A stretch of DNA of 64,000 bases from Epiperipatus broadwayi (Eukaryota; Onychophora; Udeonychophora; Euonychophora; Peripatidae), in the NCBI GenBank assembly GCA_028023455.1, contig JAQFVV010012669.1, positions 686,501-750,500 of the forward strand, written 5' to 3'. Numbering within the stretch: position 1 is the stretch's first letter; each line of letters begins with the position of its first letter. Both the position numbers and the translations under genes were made by a program. Below the pieces are notes generated by a model. That model ran no database searches. It saw only the letters and a program-made list of their open reading frames with translations, and had not been told where the DNA came from. Shown piece by piece: positions 22,641 through 36,968 of the stretch.

Positions 22641-25450
22641 TTCCTAGAAGCTGTAAAGTCACAAGCCAAGGCAATAATTGATGGCAGAAGACAAAAGGTA
22701 CTACAAATTTATTGACTGCAGACCCAGATTGTCATTTGATGATAACCTTTTCTTTTGATGCTTACAATTTCGGATCACTTTCAAGTAAAGGAAAATACAA
22801 AAAGACAATTGATTTTAAAAAGTAGATGTGCTTTATTATAAAGACACAAATATTGGAAGCACAATGTAGTAGAATTCATTATAAATAAAAAGTGGAAAAA
22901 CAGTGTGGAAAATGATGGAGTAACAGACAAATTGCAGGATTAATTATTTAACTTAATGGAAGATACCAAAAGCTGATAATTCAGGTTTATACTTCAACAA
23001 GTTATCATTGTCATAAAAGAATAGAGGATTTTTATATGGATGTACAAAATACTTTTAAGAAGACCAAACAATATTTTAAAATTTTCATGAAAGACTTTAA
23101 TGCTAAAATTAATTTTAAAAAAACTGAGATATGAAAGTGTTGCACATAAATTTGGGTATAGTGATGGAAATAAGAGAGGACCAGACATGTGGACTTTATA
23201 GGAAATATATATATATATTTTAAGGAAAATACTAAATGAAAATGGATATAAATAATCTATAAGAAAATAAAGCAGAATTGGGTTATATTTTGACTACAGA
23301 AAATATGAATTTAAAGATTGTAATATTCTTATTACATTTAATGTAGGAAGTAATCATTGATTAGTGAGATTTAAGATAAATATTATTGCAAAATTAGAGA
23401 GAGAAAAATTATTAAGAAAAGCAATATTTACAATTGATATTCCTAATGTTCAGAAACATCAAATAAATTTAAATTAGAACTAGCAAATTGTTTTGAAATA
23501 TTAACAGATTTTGAAGATGATTCAGATTTGAACAAAATCAATAGGAATATAATTCATACACTGTTAAGAACTGCAACAATATAGCTGGTATTAAACAGGC
23601 AAAACTCTCCATACAGTAGCATAAGAGATGGTAATCATATGAATATAGCTGGTATAAAGAAGCAGCAACTGACCAGTAAAATTACTATTAAGGCAAGGAA
23701 TATGAAAACATTTAAAAATAATCCGTTAACAGAAGTTGAATATCTAGAATTTTGTAAAATAGTAAAAAAAAGAATTAATAATATAAAAAAATATAATTAT
23801 GAATTATCGAGAAAAACTTTAGAAGAGAATAAAAGTCTCAAAAGTGTAAAACAACTTGGTGTGGTAAGAAATTTATTTCTGGAATAAGAAAATAAGATGG
23901 AAGAATTACTACAAAAAAAGAGCTGACATCATGAAATGTATGGAAGAGTTCTATAAAAAAATATATAGTAATAAAAAACAAGAAAACAAAATACCCTCTC
24001 CCCAATTACTATATCTTCTAAATTGCCCAGCATTCTAAATCTAAGAAAAAAGGAAAACTTCCAAGTAATCATAGAATTACAATTGCTGTCTTAAAAGAAG
24101 TAAGTAAAGAAATAGAAAAATTATTAGTAAAGTTATGAAGTAAATGTTTAAATGATGAAGATTTACTGGATTACTGGATTTTAAAGAGATGATAAAAAAT
24201 ATATTAGAAATTATAGACCTATCAGTCTTTTATCAATTCTATACAAAATCATTACCAAAATAATTACAATTCATCTGCAGTGAATTTTGTATTTTAACCA
24301 ACCAAAAAAACAACCAAGACTTAAAAATGATTTTAGCATAGCGGATCATATAAGTATTAAGAGAAAATATAAATAGAACCAATGAGTATGAGTCACCATT
24401 ATATTTTGAATTTTTAGATTATGAAATTATGATAAAGTATTTGATTCTATAAGCATTTCTACAGTATTTAAAGCATTGGTATCAAGATATAGATCTAGGA
24501 TATTGGCATATTCTAAAGAATATTTATCAAAATGCAATAGCAAAAATTACATTTCATAGTGAGACTAAGAAGATTAATATTAAGAAGGGGGTACGGCAGA
24601 ATAATTCCATATTTTCAGTTAAAATTTATAGCAGTTTTACAAGAAGTATTTTGTGGATTGAAATAAGAATGTGAAGTTGTAAAAATAAATGGAGATTATT
24701 TAAGTCATCTAGATTTTTCAAATAATGTAGTTGTTTTTGAAAAAAAAAAATTGCAAATGTGTAGATGAAAGTAAGAAAGTAGGACTAAAGATAAATGCTA
24801 CAAAGACTAATGTAATATTCAATAGATTTTCTCAAAGGAAGAAAATAAAGATAGTTAATTATGAATTAGAATAATTTAATAACTACAAATAACTTGACCA
24901 GGTGACTTAAACAAGTGGAAACATAATGGATAAGATTAATGATAGAATTACATTTGTATGGAATGTTTTTAGCAGAAATAACATTAAAAGGAAATACATT
25001 TTATGTTAGAAAAGGCATGTTTTTAATAAATCTGTTTTAACAATTCTCACTTTTGCATCTGAGACTTGAACACTAAACATAAGTTCAATATGGAAACTTC
25101 AAACTATCTAATGAAGTATGGAGAGATTAAGTTAAAGAGAAACAAGAAGAAATTGAAAATGAAATACATAAGTGAGAGAACAAACAAGTATTAGTATCAT
25201 TATCAAAATAATTAAGAATCTGAAAGTTGGACATATCATTAGAAGAGATGATAATAGATGAATAAATTGAAGTCTTAAACTAGATCCCAGGAGATTGTAA
25301 ATGACTTAAAAAACGATCACATATGGGATGGTTTGCTGGTGTTATGTGGAGAAAAGAAGTTAAAGTATTGTAGATATTGGATTAAACTTGGAGAGACCTT
25401 CACTCTGCAGTAGAATGATAATGGTTGGGAATGACAATGATTTCATGTAT
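22640..25450 (+). mobile_element. Degraded RTE-type LINE, near full length
   Basis: The order matches the family: leader (GCTGTAAAGTCACAAGCCAAGG), endonuclease region (22.95-23.4 kb), linker (23639-23887, LEFCKIVKKRINNIKKYN and ENKSLKSVKQ), RT (about 24.1-24.75 kb with AATTATAGACCTATCAGTCT), and a 3' end near 25440. Frame breaks occur throughout, so it is inactive. A 50-bp insertion with flanking duplications interrupts it at 23592-23641. Confidence 0.8.
23592..23641 (-). repeat. 50-bp miniature element flanked by 14-bp duplications
   Basis: The 14-bp sequence AATATAGCTGGTAT occurs at 23578-23591 and again at 23642-23655, bracketing 50 bp. On the minus strand the insert starts CATATGATTACCATCTCTTA and ends GTTTTGCCTGTTTAA. 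These are the two ends of the 227-bp element at 46664-46890, so this is an internally deleted member. Confidence 0.75.
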
Positions 25451-28400
25451 GTATTTCAGTATGGTATTAGATGAACAGATAATTATTAAATTAATTAAGT
25501 GCACTATTGCAGAGAAGATTTTAATTATACTTCCTGTTTGATTTTGCATGTCTGTCATTCATCTTGTTATTTGGATATGATAGTCGCTCATATATATGTT
25601 TTTCAAAAATTTTAAATGATGATTAGAATTTTCATGATTAGATTTCATGAAGTTATTAGTGAATATTTCAAAGAATATGTTAAGAATCAAAACATTTTGA
25701 AGAAGAATATTTAAGAGAACAAGCATTATATCTATAAGTTGAGTTATTTGGAAGCATAACTACCAGAAGAGCATTATTTCCATTTTCATAACACTATTAG
25801 CCATATAAATAAATGAATGATGAATAATTAATAGTAAATATGTCTGATTAATAAATGTTCTGGATCTTAAAAATTTAGTATGGTGTGAGAAATTTACTTA
25901 TTAACATATGTCTTGAAGAGAAAGTTCGAGATGGATATATGTCAGATTGTGTTAAGTTAATGATTAAATAGAATATTCATTCTTAGTATTTTATTGCTTT
26001 TATGCTAATAAAATTTCACTGTTTTTACTCTTATATAATTTAATCCTATATTGCCAAAATAATTACATTAAACAGTTCATTTGGCTGAAATTATTCTTTG
26101 ATTACCCATTTAACATTTAATGATAAAATATAGGAAAGAACAACAGTATCAGTTAAATAAATATTATTCCCATGGGTCTCACATTCACATTGCTAATTAG
26201 CAATTAATAAATTTAACAGCTGACTGCATGCCATTCTAACATAACATTATAAAGATCAATAGCAAATAAATAAAAAAAATTGATACAGATAACCATAAAA
26301 GAGGTGATTATGATATATTTAGAAAATGAGAGATATAAGTTTGTAACAAGAGTTAATATGTTGGTTATAATATTTTTAGAATATATGTGAAATATAAGCC
26401 TCTAGCAAAAGTTAATATAATTTAATAAAAATGTATAAAGAATGTACTATTAATTATTCTTGTATCATTTATGGATATGTGATCTGATTTGAAATAAAGA
26501 CTTTATAAATTAATTGTTGTTATTACTAATTCAGCCTTGAGATTACCTATTAATAGCAAGTTGCAAATATTAAGCTAACAGCAATCGGAAGAGATTTATA
26601 TCCACTACCAATATATCCTAGGTGAATAAAGAATTACTTTATCATATATTGATAAACTAAATTAGGAAAGTGATGCTAGAGAAAATGAATGATGAAATGA
26701 TTATGGTATTGTAAAACCCATATGGAAGAGTTAATATCACTTGTATATACTATTAGATCAAATGTATTGTAATATTTAAGGAATTTTCATATATTTGTCC
26801 AAAAATATGTATAGTTATCAAATAGTAGAATGCAGACAGGGTTAAAGTTACAATAATTCAAGTATGTTAATGGTACCTAAGGCAAAGATGATTAACTAAC
26901 TATTTATAGTCCAGGATAGTAAAAAGTATATAAATAAGTCAAATAAACCTATGTCCATAGTAAAAATCACTACTGTATGATACTTTGAACTGTTTATCAT
27001 GATGAATAGATATTATGAATAGATCATCAATCATCTGAGCGAGATCCAGGTACCAGCATCCATTAGCTAGGTTATAATTTAATCAATCAAACCAAACTAT
27101 CTGTAATTATATTAATCCATGCATAGTCTTTTATTTAGATCATCCAGAATAGCAGAATATCATCATTGCCTAAAAAAATGTCTAATAAATAAGAGCCTAT
27201 CATGCAGAAAGAAAATAAAATATAAAAGTATGCTACTATCATCTTTCAGGGTTATAAATTTATTGAAGCCTCTAAAATTGGGATACCAAATCTTACTACT
27301 CTTATCTCTCATCTATAAGTTTATTAAAGTACCATGTAGGGCATCATAAATTATAAAAAAAATTCTCCTCTTTAATGGATGAAGTAATTTGACATGTAAC
27401 TTCAACAGAAAGCACCATTAGATAGTAAATCTAGACCTCTTTCTTATACCAAATTATTATCTAACATTCATATTTATGAGAACAAATCCTAAAAAAATAA
27501 GTTTACCAGAAAAGTCACACCTACACACAAACATACTAACCATACAAAGTTATTTTTCTTTTTAAATAATCCAGTGGTCATATAGGTCAGAAACCCTTTT
27601 ATAATATTATGTATAACATGTATAATAGATTGAGCATATAAATATGTTATCATTTTATTCAAATTATTAATCAAGTAATTATCAGTAATAAAATAAATAA
27701 AATCTATGTTTAACAAACAAAATTTATTTTTTAAAAAAATAACAATAATATTATAACAGCCATTAATATTCAAATTCACATACTAAAATCAACAAATGCA
27801 TATACGATTGACAAATTAACTCTATCCAACACTGATATAAATAGTTAGTAATCCAGCAAGGGCTTATAAGAGAAAGAAATGAGTTAAATAGTTAAAAATA
27901 AGATAAACTCAATACTGTAATAATATTTACAGTTAACAGCATAAAAAAACTTCATAAAAAATTTTTTAAAAAAAAATTAAAAAAAACCCCCCCCCCTAAT
28001 TTAAAAAAAAAAAAAAGAAAAAAAAAAAAAAAACCTTAAACTGTCAATACGTGCAGCATTGGATAACTCTCATATACAAAATAAATTATTGTTAGCAATT
28101 AAACATCATTATAAACTTAAAATTATAAGTATAATTTTAATATTAGATATTTTACAATGTGCATAAAAATATGTCAATATTTCATAAATAATAATAAATT
28201 ATTATTTTTAACATTCATTTCATATTTTGACTATTCCAATAGAATATTTGAAAAGATTAATTTGAATGCATATTTTCTTTCAAATTATAAATTTAAACAA
28301 TGTTTAGAACTGATAAATTATTAGTAATTAATAGTTTTATAATGAAAAATATTTATCAGAAAGTTTATTTTTAAAAAAAAATCATAAAAGATTTATAATT

Positions 28401-31400
28401 GCTTTTATTTACTGTCATTTTTTACCAATAAAAATCTGTTTTTCTTCAACAATTGATCAAAAAACTGATAAAAGCAATAAATAAAAACAGATGATCCATT
28501 TTTTAAATACACAACAGAAGACAGGCCTGTACAAAGTTGAAGAAAATAATAACTTCTGCAGCAAGTAATAGTTTGAAAAGTATTCCTAGTTCATGTTGAT
28601 TGAAGAGATAGAAAAATAGATTATCCATTTCAGTTGTGTTCTTCTTGGGATAAAAACTTTCTACTTAGAAATTCATTTTATAGAGCTTAAAATTTATTAC
28701 TTTTTTAAAAAAAAAAAAAAAAGATGATACTATCTGTCCACATATTCAGTTAGTATTACAATAAATTATTCTTGATAAAAAGACAATAGAATAATAAATG
28801 ATTTTCTAATTTAATTAGTAAAAATAATAATAATAGTTCTTTATAAATTAATACTTTAAATCGAACAGAATTAATTTCAACAAAATAATATTTTGTATGA
28901 ATATAAAAACATTTATTTTCTTTTAAATTATAGTTTAATAAAATCAACTTTTATAAATAAAGAGTGCATACTGCTTTTAAATAATAATAATACAATATTT
29001 TAAATACATTCAATGATATCACATTTTTAAATCATTAAATAAAATTTCTTTTTCTCACATATATACAATCTATACACTAATGAAATATATTCCCAGAAAT
29101 ATATCATTTCAATATATATATATCAGCAGCAGCTATTTGAAAATAACATACCAGTTACAATTCTAAGAAGAAAAAGATGTCATAATAATACTAGAAATGA
29201 GAATGTCTACACAAAACAACCTGTTAACCACAAATACATAATCCATATACAAGATTATACTGTTTTATTATTGTGTTTACTTGATATTTTGTAATGTTCC
29301 CTTTTGACGTTTACTATTTCCTGAAAGTCTTTAATACTTTATCTAACTGCAGCTGTCCATTCTGTTCTCAGTCATATCTTTCCAATAAAACAATTAAAAT
29401 TGCACTTATTTAGAATAAATTTGTGATAATTTTATAACATAAACAGGAGCTACTTTTTGCATAAAAAAATTCTAAGAAGAGTAATGTATTTTATGTGTTT
29501 GGCATATCCATTACAATTAAGATATAACTTTTAAAAAGTAGACTATATAGTATCACATCCAGAAAGCTAAAGAACACATTAATATTAGGATACTGCCATC
29601 ATATTTTTAGAATATTTATGGAGCATTCTTAAATTAAATTTTCTAAACTCATATTGTATCAATAGGAAATCCAAGATTTATTTCCTTAGTCTAGTTATTT
29701 CACTGTGATGAAATAACTTATCTTTAACTTGTTAAAAAGAAAAGCAGCACGATGAATTCTGTGCATAATAACTATGTAAATCCATGTTTCTACTTAAAAA
29801 GCTTTTAACATATTTAAATTGGCTCATATTCTCAAGTTAATAACCATCAAAATAAGTTATAAGTTGTTGAAGATTTTCCCCTCCATCACTTGTTTAAACA
29901 TTGGTAACTAAACCAGTTTCTTATATTGTGACATTTTGGTCTTATAATCCATAATAACACTTTATTTTTACAAAAATTATTTTGCCTAAGGATAATAGAT
30001 TGGGTTATATATGGAATTATATAAATATCAACTAAAAAATATAAAGTTTTAAAAAATATTTTTTGATAGTGATCAAAATTATATTTTTTTAATTTTTATT
30101 TTAATTGTAAAAAAAAAGAGAAAAAAATGTTATTTTATTTTTTCTTTAGTAAAGAGAAATGAAAAAAAAAAAATTCTCTTTCATTCTGTAAGCTTGATTT
30201 TGATTTCAAAACAAATATATTTTATTTTTAATAATATCAAAATATGTTTTTGTAAATTTTCTTTAATTAATAAAAATCTTATAATCAAGAATTAATTACA
30301 TATTTATCAAATTTGCTAATAGCTGTTAATTAAAAGATGATTCAACTTTATTGTTTTAACAAACCATGTTAACTTGTTTTTGAAATTGAACAGTATATAA
30401 GACCCAGATATTAAAATAGTTTTTCTAGAGATAGTTTTAAATTATTGTTTTAAGAGAACTCCTATCAGAATTTTTATCAATCACTAGCTTGTGTTATATG
30501 TGTATCATAACTTTTCAGGCTAAGATGACTGCCAGTTATTCTGAGAAATGATCTGGAAAATATCAAATAAAAGCCTCATCACTTCAATTTCAAGTAACCA
30601 GCTAAGAAAAATTGCTGAAAATGAATTCTATATTTCAAGTTTGAAGAAACCTGCTTTATAAGTGACAACTTCAAAGCACAATTTCTTTGTAATATTAGCA
30701 GCAAACTAGAACTGACAAATTATGCTAAAAACCAACCCCTCTGTTGTCTTTATAGAAAGAATTAACCAATGAAATTGTTCAGTTAAAACAAAATTGAACC
30801 AATCAAAGTAAGTTTATTTTTAAAAGTATTAAAATAAAAAGAACTTCAGATAAAATAAGTACTTTACTGTTTTTTTATATACTCTTTTAAAGTTTTAATT
30901 TTGATTATTATTATTTAATATTCCTGAAATACACTGATATGTATTTGTTAAATAATATTTGTTGAAATCTTAATTAATTATATCAATAAAACCAATGAAA
31001 TCAAATAAATATATGTGTGTGTACCATTATATGTATGGACAAATTATTGTGTAATTAAATACTGTTGTTAATTAAATATTTTTGTTACTCAAATATGCTT
31101 ATATCCTTTTGTTTATTATTTCATTTATATATATATATATGCAACAACAGATTTACATTTTAAACATGCATTTTTATAATCTGAAAGAAATTAAATGTTT
31201 TCCTTGCGTTCTGTAGTTTGGATGTAAGAAATAATATTTTTTTATCTTATTTCTAATGTGAAGTTGCATTCTGAGGATATTCTGCATTCTAAGATCCAAG
31301 GTGAGGCATATCACACTACAAATAAGTAATCTGTTGCATATTTGGAGTACTTATGTGTAACTTTTTGTAAGGAGTAGAGGCAGTTTCAATCATTTAGCAG

Positions 31401-33001
31401 CCATTCTATTACAATATGTTGCATTTAAAGCACTAAATACATTCTGCAAACCATTTTTTTGAACTGATAAGAATAGCATAAATATTAGTATAATGTAAAT
31501 TAGGTGACAAAAAAAGAAGTTTCCTTTTAGTTTTATTCGATTCAAATTAAAAATTCATTATTATACCTGCATCTGAAGTCATTTCTAAACAATTCCAAAG
31601 ACCATCATCATAAAAATCAAGAATAAAGTTGCAGTTAGCAAACATCTTTAATAATATTAGCTTTTACTTTAAATGCATCAAATGTTATATATAATATGCT
31701 TGAAGGTAGTCAACACTTAAACAATATCAATAACAATCAACAATTTCAATCTGATAACAATGGAGGAAATCCACTTTTATATATGTTCTAATATATTTAT
31801 ATAGACCCTAAAGATTGCAACTTGATTACAAAGAATAAAATTATTAATTTAAAGAAGTTTAAATAAACTTCATTAAACAGGCAAATACAACCTGTTCTGA
31901 AAACAAATTGACAAATAATCAATTATAACTTTCAAACTATAATTATATTTTTCAAACTGTGCTCCAATTATGTATTACTTAGATAATAAAGCTATATATA
32001 TATAGTAATGGGACATACTTTTCCTAGTACGTACATAGAGTACATAGATTGGTGTGTTCGTCACGATGAATAAAAGAATATATCTTTGTTGCTTGTACCT
32101 ATACATACCACACACACATTGATTTTGTTCCTAGGAGAGGAGAGATTAAGAACTATCTAAATATTAATTATATACCTAATTTACCTCATCCAAGTTGCAT
32201 TTCATTTCCATTATCCCAAATTTCGAGCCCAGGGAGATTCTGTGTGATCATCTAATTCAGATTATAGTAGTATTACTTGAAATATAAGTAGATGTAAATA
32301 TGTGTATGCATTTACTAATAGGAATGGATGTGACATCATGCGTAAATAAATAAAATAATCATAAGTATGTGAGTGGATATGCCTAATTAAAATTTGACTA
32401 TAGAAAAACACACCAAGAATCATGATTTAATATTTGAATAAATTTAATAATCATATTTACAGCGATTGGTATTTTAACAAAGAAAAATTTGGAACAAAAT
32501 TGTAAAACATTTAATTAGACGTTTGTGGTTATTCTTTGCTTATAATTGCTTTTTAATATTATGCCAAACCCTAGTACTCACAAAGAATAGCCATTTGATG
32601 TCCCTATTAACATAAGTAATATTTATATTATGTATAAGATTGCCATAATTATCCTTACTTTCTAAAATGATTATTTGAAACTCTCAATACATTTATTTTG
32701 ACTGATTTAATATTTTATATCCCTATCGATTATCATGATGGTTTGGGATCCCCCCTATTACCTACAACATTCATGATATAAACAAAAAAAAACATTTATG
32801 ACATAGATAGTTAACCAGATATATACTAAAAAAAACATTTAACACAGCCATTGCAATGAACAAACAAAGAAAATGTACATGTTGCAAATATATAAATGTT
32901 TAGTTATGTATTTATTAGGTAACATCTTACTTTTCCCCTTTGGTGATGATTGGCTTATTATGCAATCAAGCACACATCACAAATTTCATTTTACTAGGCT
33001 T
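25451..33001. other. 7.5-kb AT-rich stretch with no gene seen
   Basis: Open frames at about 27119-27349, 27489-27779 and 28756-28947 are low-complexity and resemble no known protein. The stretch contains homopolymer runs and short TA repeats. No RNA gene or transposase could be recognised. Confidence 0.5.
27958..28035. repeat. Poly(A)/poly(C) low-complexity run
   Basis: A and T runs surround a block of ten C, followed by about 30 bases that are almost all A. This is a compound homopolymer tract and a likely site of sequencing or assembly error. Confidence 0.85.
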
Positions 33002-33010
33002 ACATTACAG

Positions 33011-34651
33011 AGTGAAAAAAAAAAATCTTAAACTCGGAGGTCAAAAGCCAATAAACTCACTACGCTGGCTAATGCGTGTTGGTGAGCAGCCCATCCATGT
33101 TCATATACTATATGAATAATCACATAGTAATAACAGCTGCAACGCCAAGAATGTATGGAATGGACATTAGGAATTTGCCCTGCTCAGTTCCTTTAAAGCC
33201 TCCAAGAAGAATCAAAAGGTCTCCTTTCAGTTAAAAAAAAAAGCGAGTGAAGAAATAGAAAAAAATTTAGCAAAGTTATATTCCAAATGTCTAAATGATA
33301 AAGATGTACCAGATGATTGGAAGAATGCAGTATTAATATTAATATTTAAAAAAGATGATAAAGAAGATATTAGAAATTACAGACCTATCAGTCTTTTATC
33401 AGTTTTATACAAAATTTTTACTAAGATAATTACAACTTGTCTACAGAGAACACTGGACTTCCACCAACCAAGAGAACAAGCTGGATTTAAAAGTGGTTTT
33501 AGTACAGTAGATCATATCCAGGTATTGATAGAAGTTATAGAAAGAACAAATGGATGTGAGTTGCCATTATGCTTAGGATTTGTAGATTATGAAAAGGCAT
33601 TTGATTCTATAAACATTTCTTCAGTGATTAAATCATTGGATCATCAAGGTATAGATCCAGGATATTGTCATATTTTAAAGAATATTTATAAAAATGCAAC
33701 AGCAACAATTAAATTACATAATAATACTGGGAAAATCAACATTGAGAAGGGTGTAAGACAGGGTGACTCCATATCTCCAAAACTTTTTACAGCAGTGCTG
33801 CAAGAAGTATTTTGTGGATTAAAATGGGAAGCTAAAGGAGTGAAAGTAAATGGAGATTATTTAAATCATTTAGATTTTGCAGATGATGTAGTTGTTTTTG
33901 CAAATAATGCTTTACAGTTACAGGAAATGTTGCAGGAGTTATCAGATAAAAGTAGGAAAGTAGGACTAAAGATAAATGTTAAAAAGACTAAAGTAATGTT
34001 TAATCGATTTGCTCAAAATATGAAAATAAAGATTGATTATGATGAATTAGAAGAAATTAACAGTTACAAATACCTTGGTCAGATTATTAATACAGATGGA
34101 AACATAATGGATGAAATTAATCATAGAATTAAATTTGTTTGGAGTGCTTTTGGTAGAAATAACTTGATACTAAAAAGAAATATGCCTATGTGTTTGAAAA
34201 GGAAGGTTTTTAATAAATGTGTTTTGACAGTTCTTACTTATGGATCTGAGACTTGGACACTTAATAGAAGAGCAATACAGAGACTTCAACCCACTCAAAG
34301 AAGTATGGAGAGATGCATGTTGGGAGTAACAAGAAGAGATCGAAAACGCAATGTATGGGTAAGAGAACAAACAGGTGTTACTGATCTCCTTAAAAAAATT
34401 AAAAGACTGAAGTGGAGTTGGGCTGAACATATTGCTAGAAGAGATGATAATAGATGAACAATTGAAATTTTAAACTGGATTCCAGGAGATTGTAAAAGAC
34501 CCAGAAAGAGACCACATGTGAGATGGATGGATGAAATAAGAAAGTGTGCAGGGGTGATGTGGAGAAGAGAAGTTAAAGATCGGAAAAGATGGATTGAACT
34601 TGGAAAGATCTTCATCCTGCAGTAGATTGATAATGGTTGATGATGATGATG
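33011..34651 (+). mobile_element. Internally deleted RTE-type LINE with 9-bp target-site duplication
   Basis: ACATTACAG lies at 33002-33010 and again at 34652-34660, bracketing the element. It begins with a leader (TCTTAAACTCGGAGG, CTCACTACGCTGGCTAATG), jumps after TCCTTTCAG and a run of A (about 33232-33242) straight into the reverse transcriptase, and ends in a TGATGATGATGATG tail. The endonuclease and linker, about 1.5-2 kb in sister copies, are missing. The RT frame is nearly intact, so this is the youngest RTE copy here. Confidence 0.85.
33234..34457 (+). pseudogene. RTE reverse transcriptase, single long frame without endonuclease
   Basis: One frame stays open from 33171 to the TGA at 34455-34457, about 428 codons without an ATG at its head. 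Motifs in order: VPDDWKNAVLILIFKK, NYRPISLLSVLYKI, REQAGFKSGFSTVDH, FVDYEKAFDSI, KGVRQGDSISPKLF, LDFADDVVVFANNA (the catalytic Asp pair), KVGLKINVKKTKVMFN, then YGSETWTLNRRAIQRL and WAEHIARRDDNR. RT would copy the element's RNA at a nicked target, but the endonuclease is deleted. The same frame continues after the TGA to TAG at 34623-34625 (GDCKRPRKRPHVRWMDE), so the TGA is a premature stop. Members with both domains would have to supply mobility. Confidence 0.9.
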
Positions 34652-34659
34652 ACATTACA

Positions 34660-35916
34660 GATGAAAATATTTCTTCTTTATTTCTTTATATTTCATGCCA
34701 ATATTAATATTAAACCTTTTCACCCCTATATTAAAGTAAAGAAAGAAATTATAATATCTAATATATAAATAAATAACGTGAATGACATCAACTTTAACTT
34801 GGTTTTGAAGTTCATATAGAAAAATGTCCTAATGACTTGTTCTAGTAATCCATGTTAATTCATTTACATTTAGATAGCAGTTCATAAGTGTTTTAGAACA
34901 TCCACCAGATAAATTATCTTTGATAAGCTTGGAATTTATATTTTGAAACAAAAAGGTGTAGAATCCATCCATTACGAATTGGCTTGATGTTTCTTGGTGT
35001 AGATGTGGAGTGATATGTCAATTCCCTCCTGATCTAGACCAGTCATAGCTCTGTGGATGAAGATCTTCTTTCCCTGATGTATTCTCTGCACTTAGCATTG
35101 CATGTTTGTTTTTATCATCAATTATACTTTGCTTTAATAGTTTGTTTTGAGTGGAGTATTGCCAATGTTTCTTATCTTATCGCGTACCCTCGGATCTAGA
35201 TTTTCTAATCAATAGCTGATAATTAATGATATTTTTAAAAGTTCAAATACTTTGAATTTACTTATAAATATTTTAATTTCGAATTCCTTATTTAGTTAAC
35301 TTGAATTTTTTACATTTACCCTCGCCTTTTTGGATATTTAAATATTAATTTTTGATAATATTGCCACTCAAACTTGATCGACTTTTGTCTTAGAATCTTA
35401 ACTTAGACTCCTCCACATAAGAAATTGTAGATTCTTCCACAGGTAGAGAATTTTTTTATATCTTCTTAGAAAAAGTTCGTTGTTCAATTCTAGAAAGTTT
35501 GTGACCATCTTTTCAATCCATTGTTGACATAATCTTTACTGAATATTAATATAAATAATTTGTTAATAACAATAAAAAAAAGAATTTTTTTTATTTGATT
35601 TTTCTTTACTTTAATATTAGTTTTTATTTCTTGATTGCATTCACTTATCCAATCTACTATGTATTGTTATATTGTGTTTGCAACCATAACACATTTGACA
35701 AAGTAGTAGTTGTAAGAGGATAGTTATTATATCTGTTTGATAGATTTAATTTAAATCTTTATCATTTAATTCAGTTGGGATTTAAGACATGCATTGTAGT
35801 TATTGGTTTGTCAATTTGTGTGCCCTAACATTTACTAGTCTAGCAATTAATAAATATCGCTAATATCATGGGTCTCACGTGTGTAATAGGTATTGGAAGG
35901 ATGTTAGGCATATCTG

Positions 35917-35963
<47 letters not shown>

Positions 35964-36785
35964 CATTTGATCAAACATTAATTTTTTGTTATTTAAAAAT
36001 AGTCTTAACTCTTTGCTCTTGATTTAATATTCCTTCTATATATGTTTTGATGATACTGTGATTAATTAGCATATCGGCTGTGTTTTCATAAACTGGTAAA
36101 GTTTTCATTTCCACTAATTGAATTCTGAAGTTTCACTGTAATAAAAAATGTGCACTTTTATGAATTAGTTACTCTGTGTAGAGGATAGACAGTATTCCAA
36201 AAATAAATATTTATTCTCTCTGCAGATGTATGTTTATATATATGCAAATATATATTTAATTCTTACTGTACAACTCAAATAAACTTAATATTTTACATTT
36301 ACATTTTACAAACCCATATGAATTTTTATATCTGTTACATATTTGGCAGCCCACTTTACAAAAGACTATTAATTGCTTTATCATACCATTACAATAATTG
36401 GGGGAAAAAATCATTAATTGACAAAATCAATATAATATTTAAAAAGCAGCTTTTACTACATATATATAAATTAATATATTTTGCAAATAAAAAAGGAGTA
36501 ATACATTAAAATGTGGAATTATTCTATATAAAAGAAATATTTGTTTGACTTAATAAATTATTAAATATAGTATCTATAATTATACTTTGTAAGCAGTTAT
36601 ATTTTCAAATTTTTTGTTTTTTATTATTGCAGCTATCTACCAGTGCAGAAAATCAGACAACTTTCTCTCACTATACATGCATTTCAGAACAATCTTCATT
36701 TTCAAATGAGCTTACATAATCACAAGAAATAATAAAACATTATATATATAATAAAATGTCCGTTAATTAAAAGCAAAATTGTAAT
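34660..36785. other. AT-rich stretch with no gene seen
   Basis: Contains a (TA)n run at 35922-35961. The 63-residue frame at 36318-36509 resembles nothing known. No other structure seen. Confidence 0.5.
35922..35961. repeat. (TA)n microsatellite
   Basis: Uninterrupted TA dinucleotides, about 20 units. Confidence 0.95.
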
Positions 36786-36968
36786 TATAATTAAAATAAT
36801 AATTTTAACGGTTTACAAACTATTACAAACAATCCTTAAATCTGCAGAAGTACTTTCGGTTAATTTCTTAAACCTGCCTCAACTGCCATTAAATTCAAAA
36901 AACAAAAGTGGAAGCAAACGTCATCAATTCAAATTCCACGAATTTCGTATTTTAATGTTAGCAGCTTG

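Noticed and set aside
27119-28947. Small frames at 27119-27349, 27489-27779 and 28756-28947
   Set aside because: Their composition is dominated by Ile, Leu, Asn, Lys and Phe, as expected from random AT-rich DNA, with no conserved motif.
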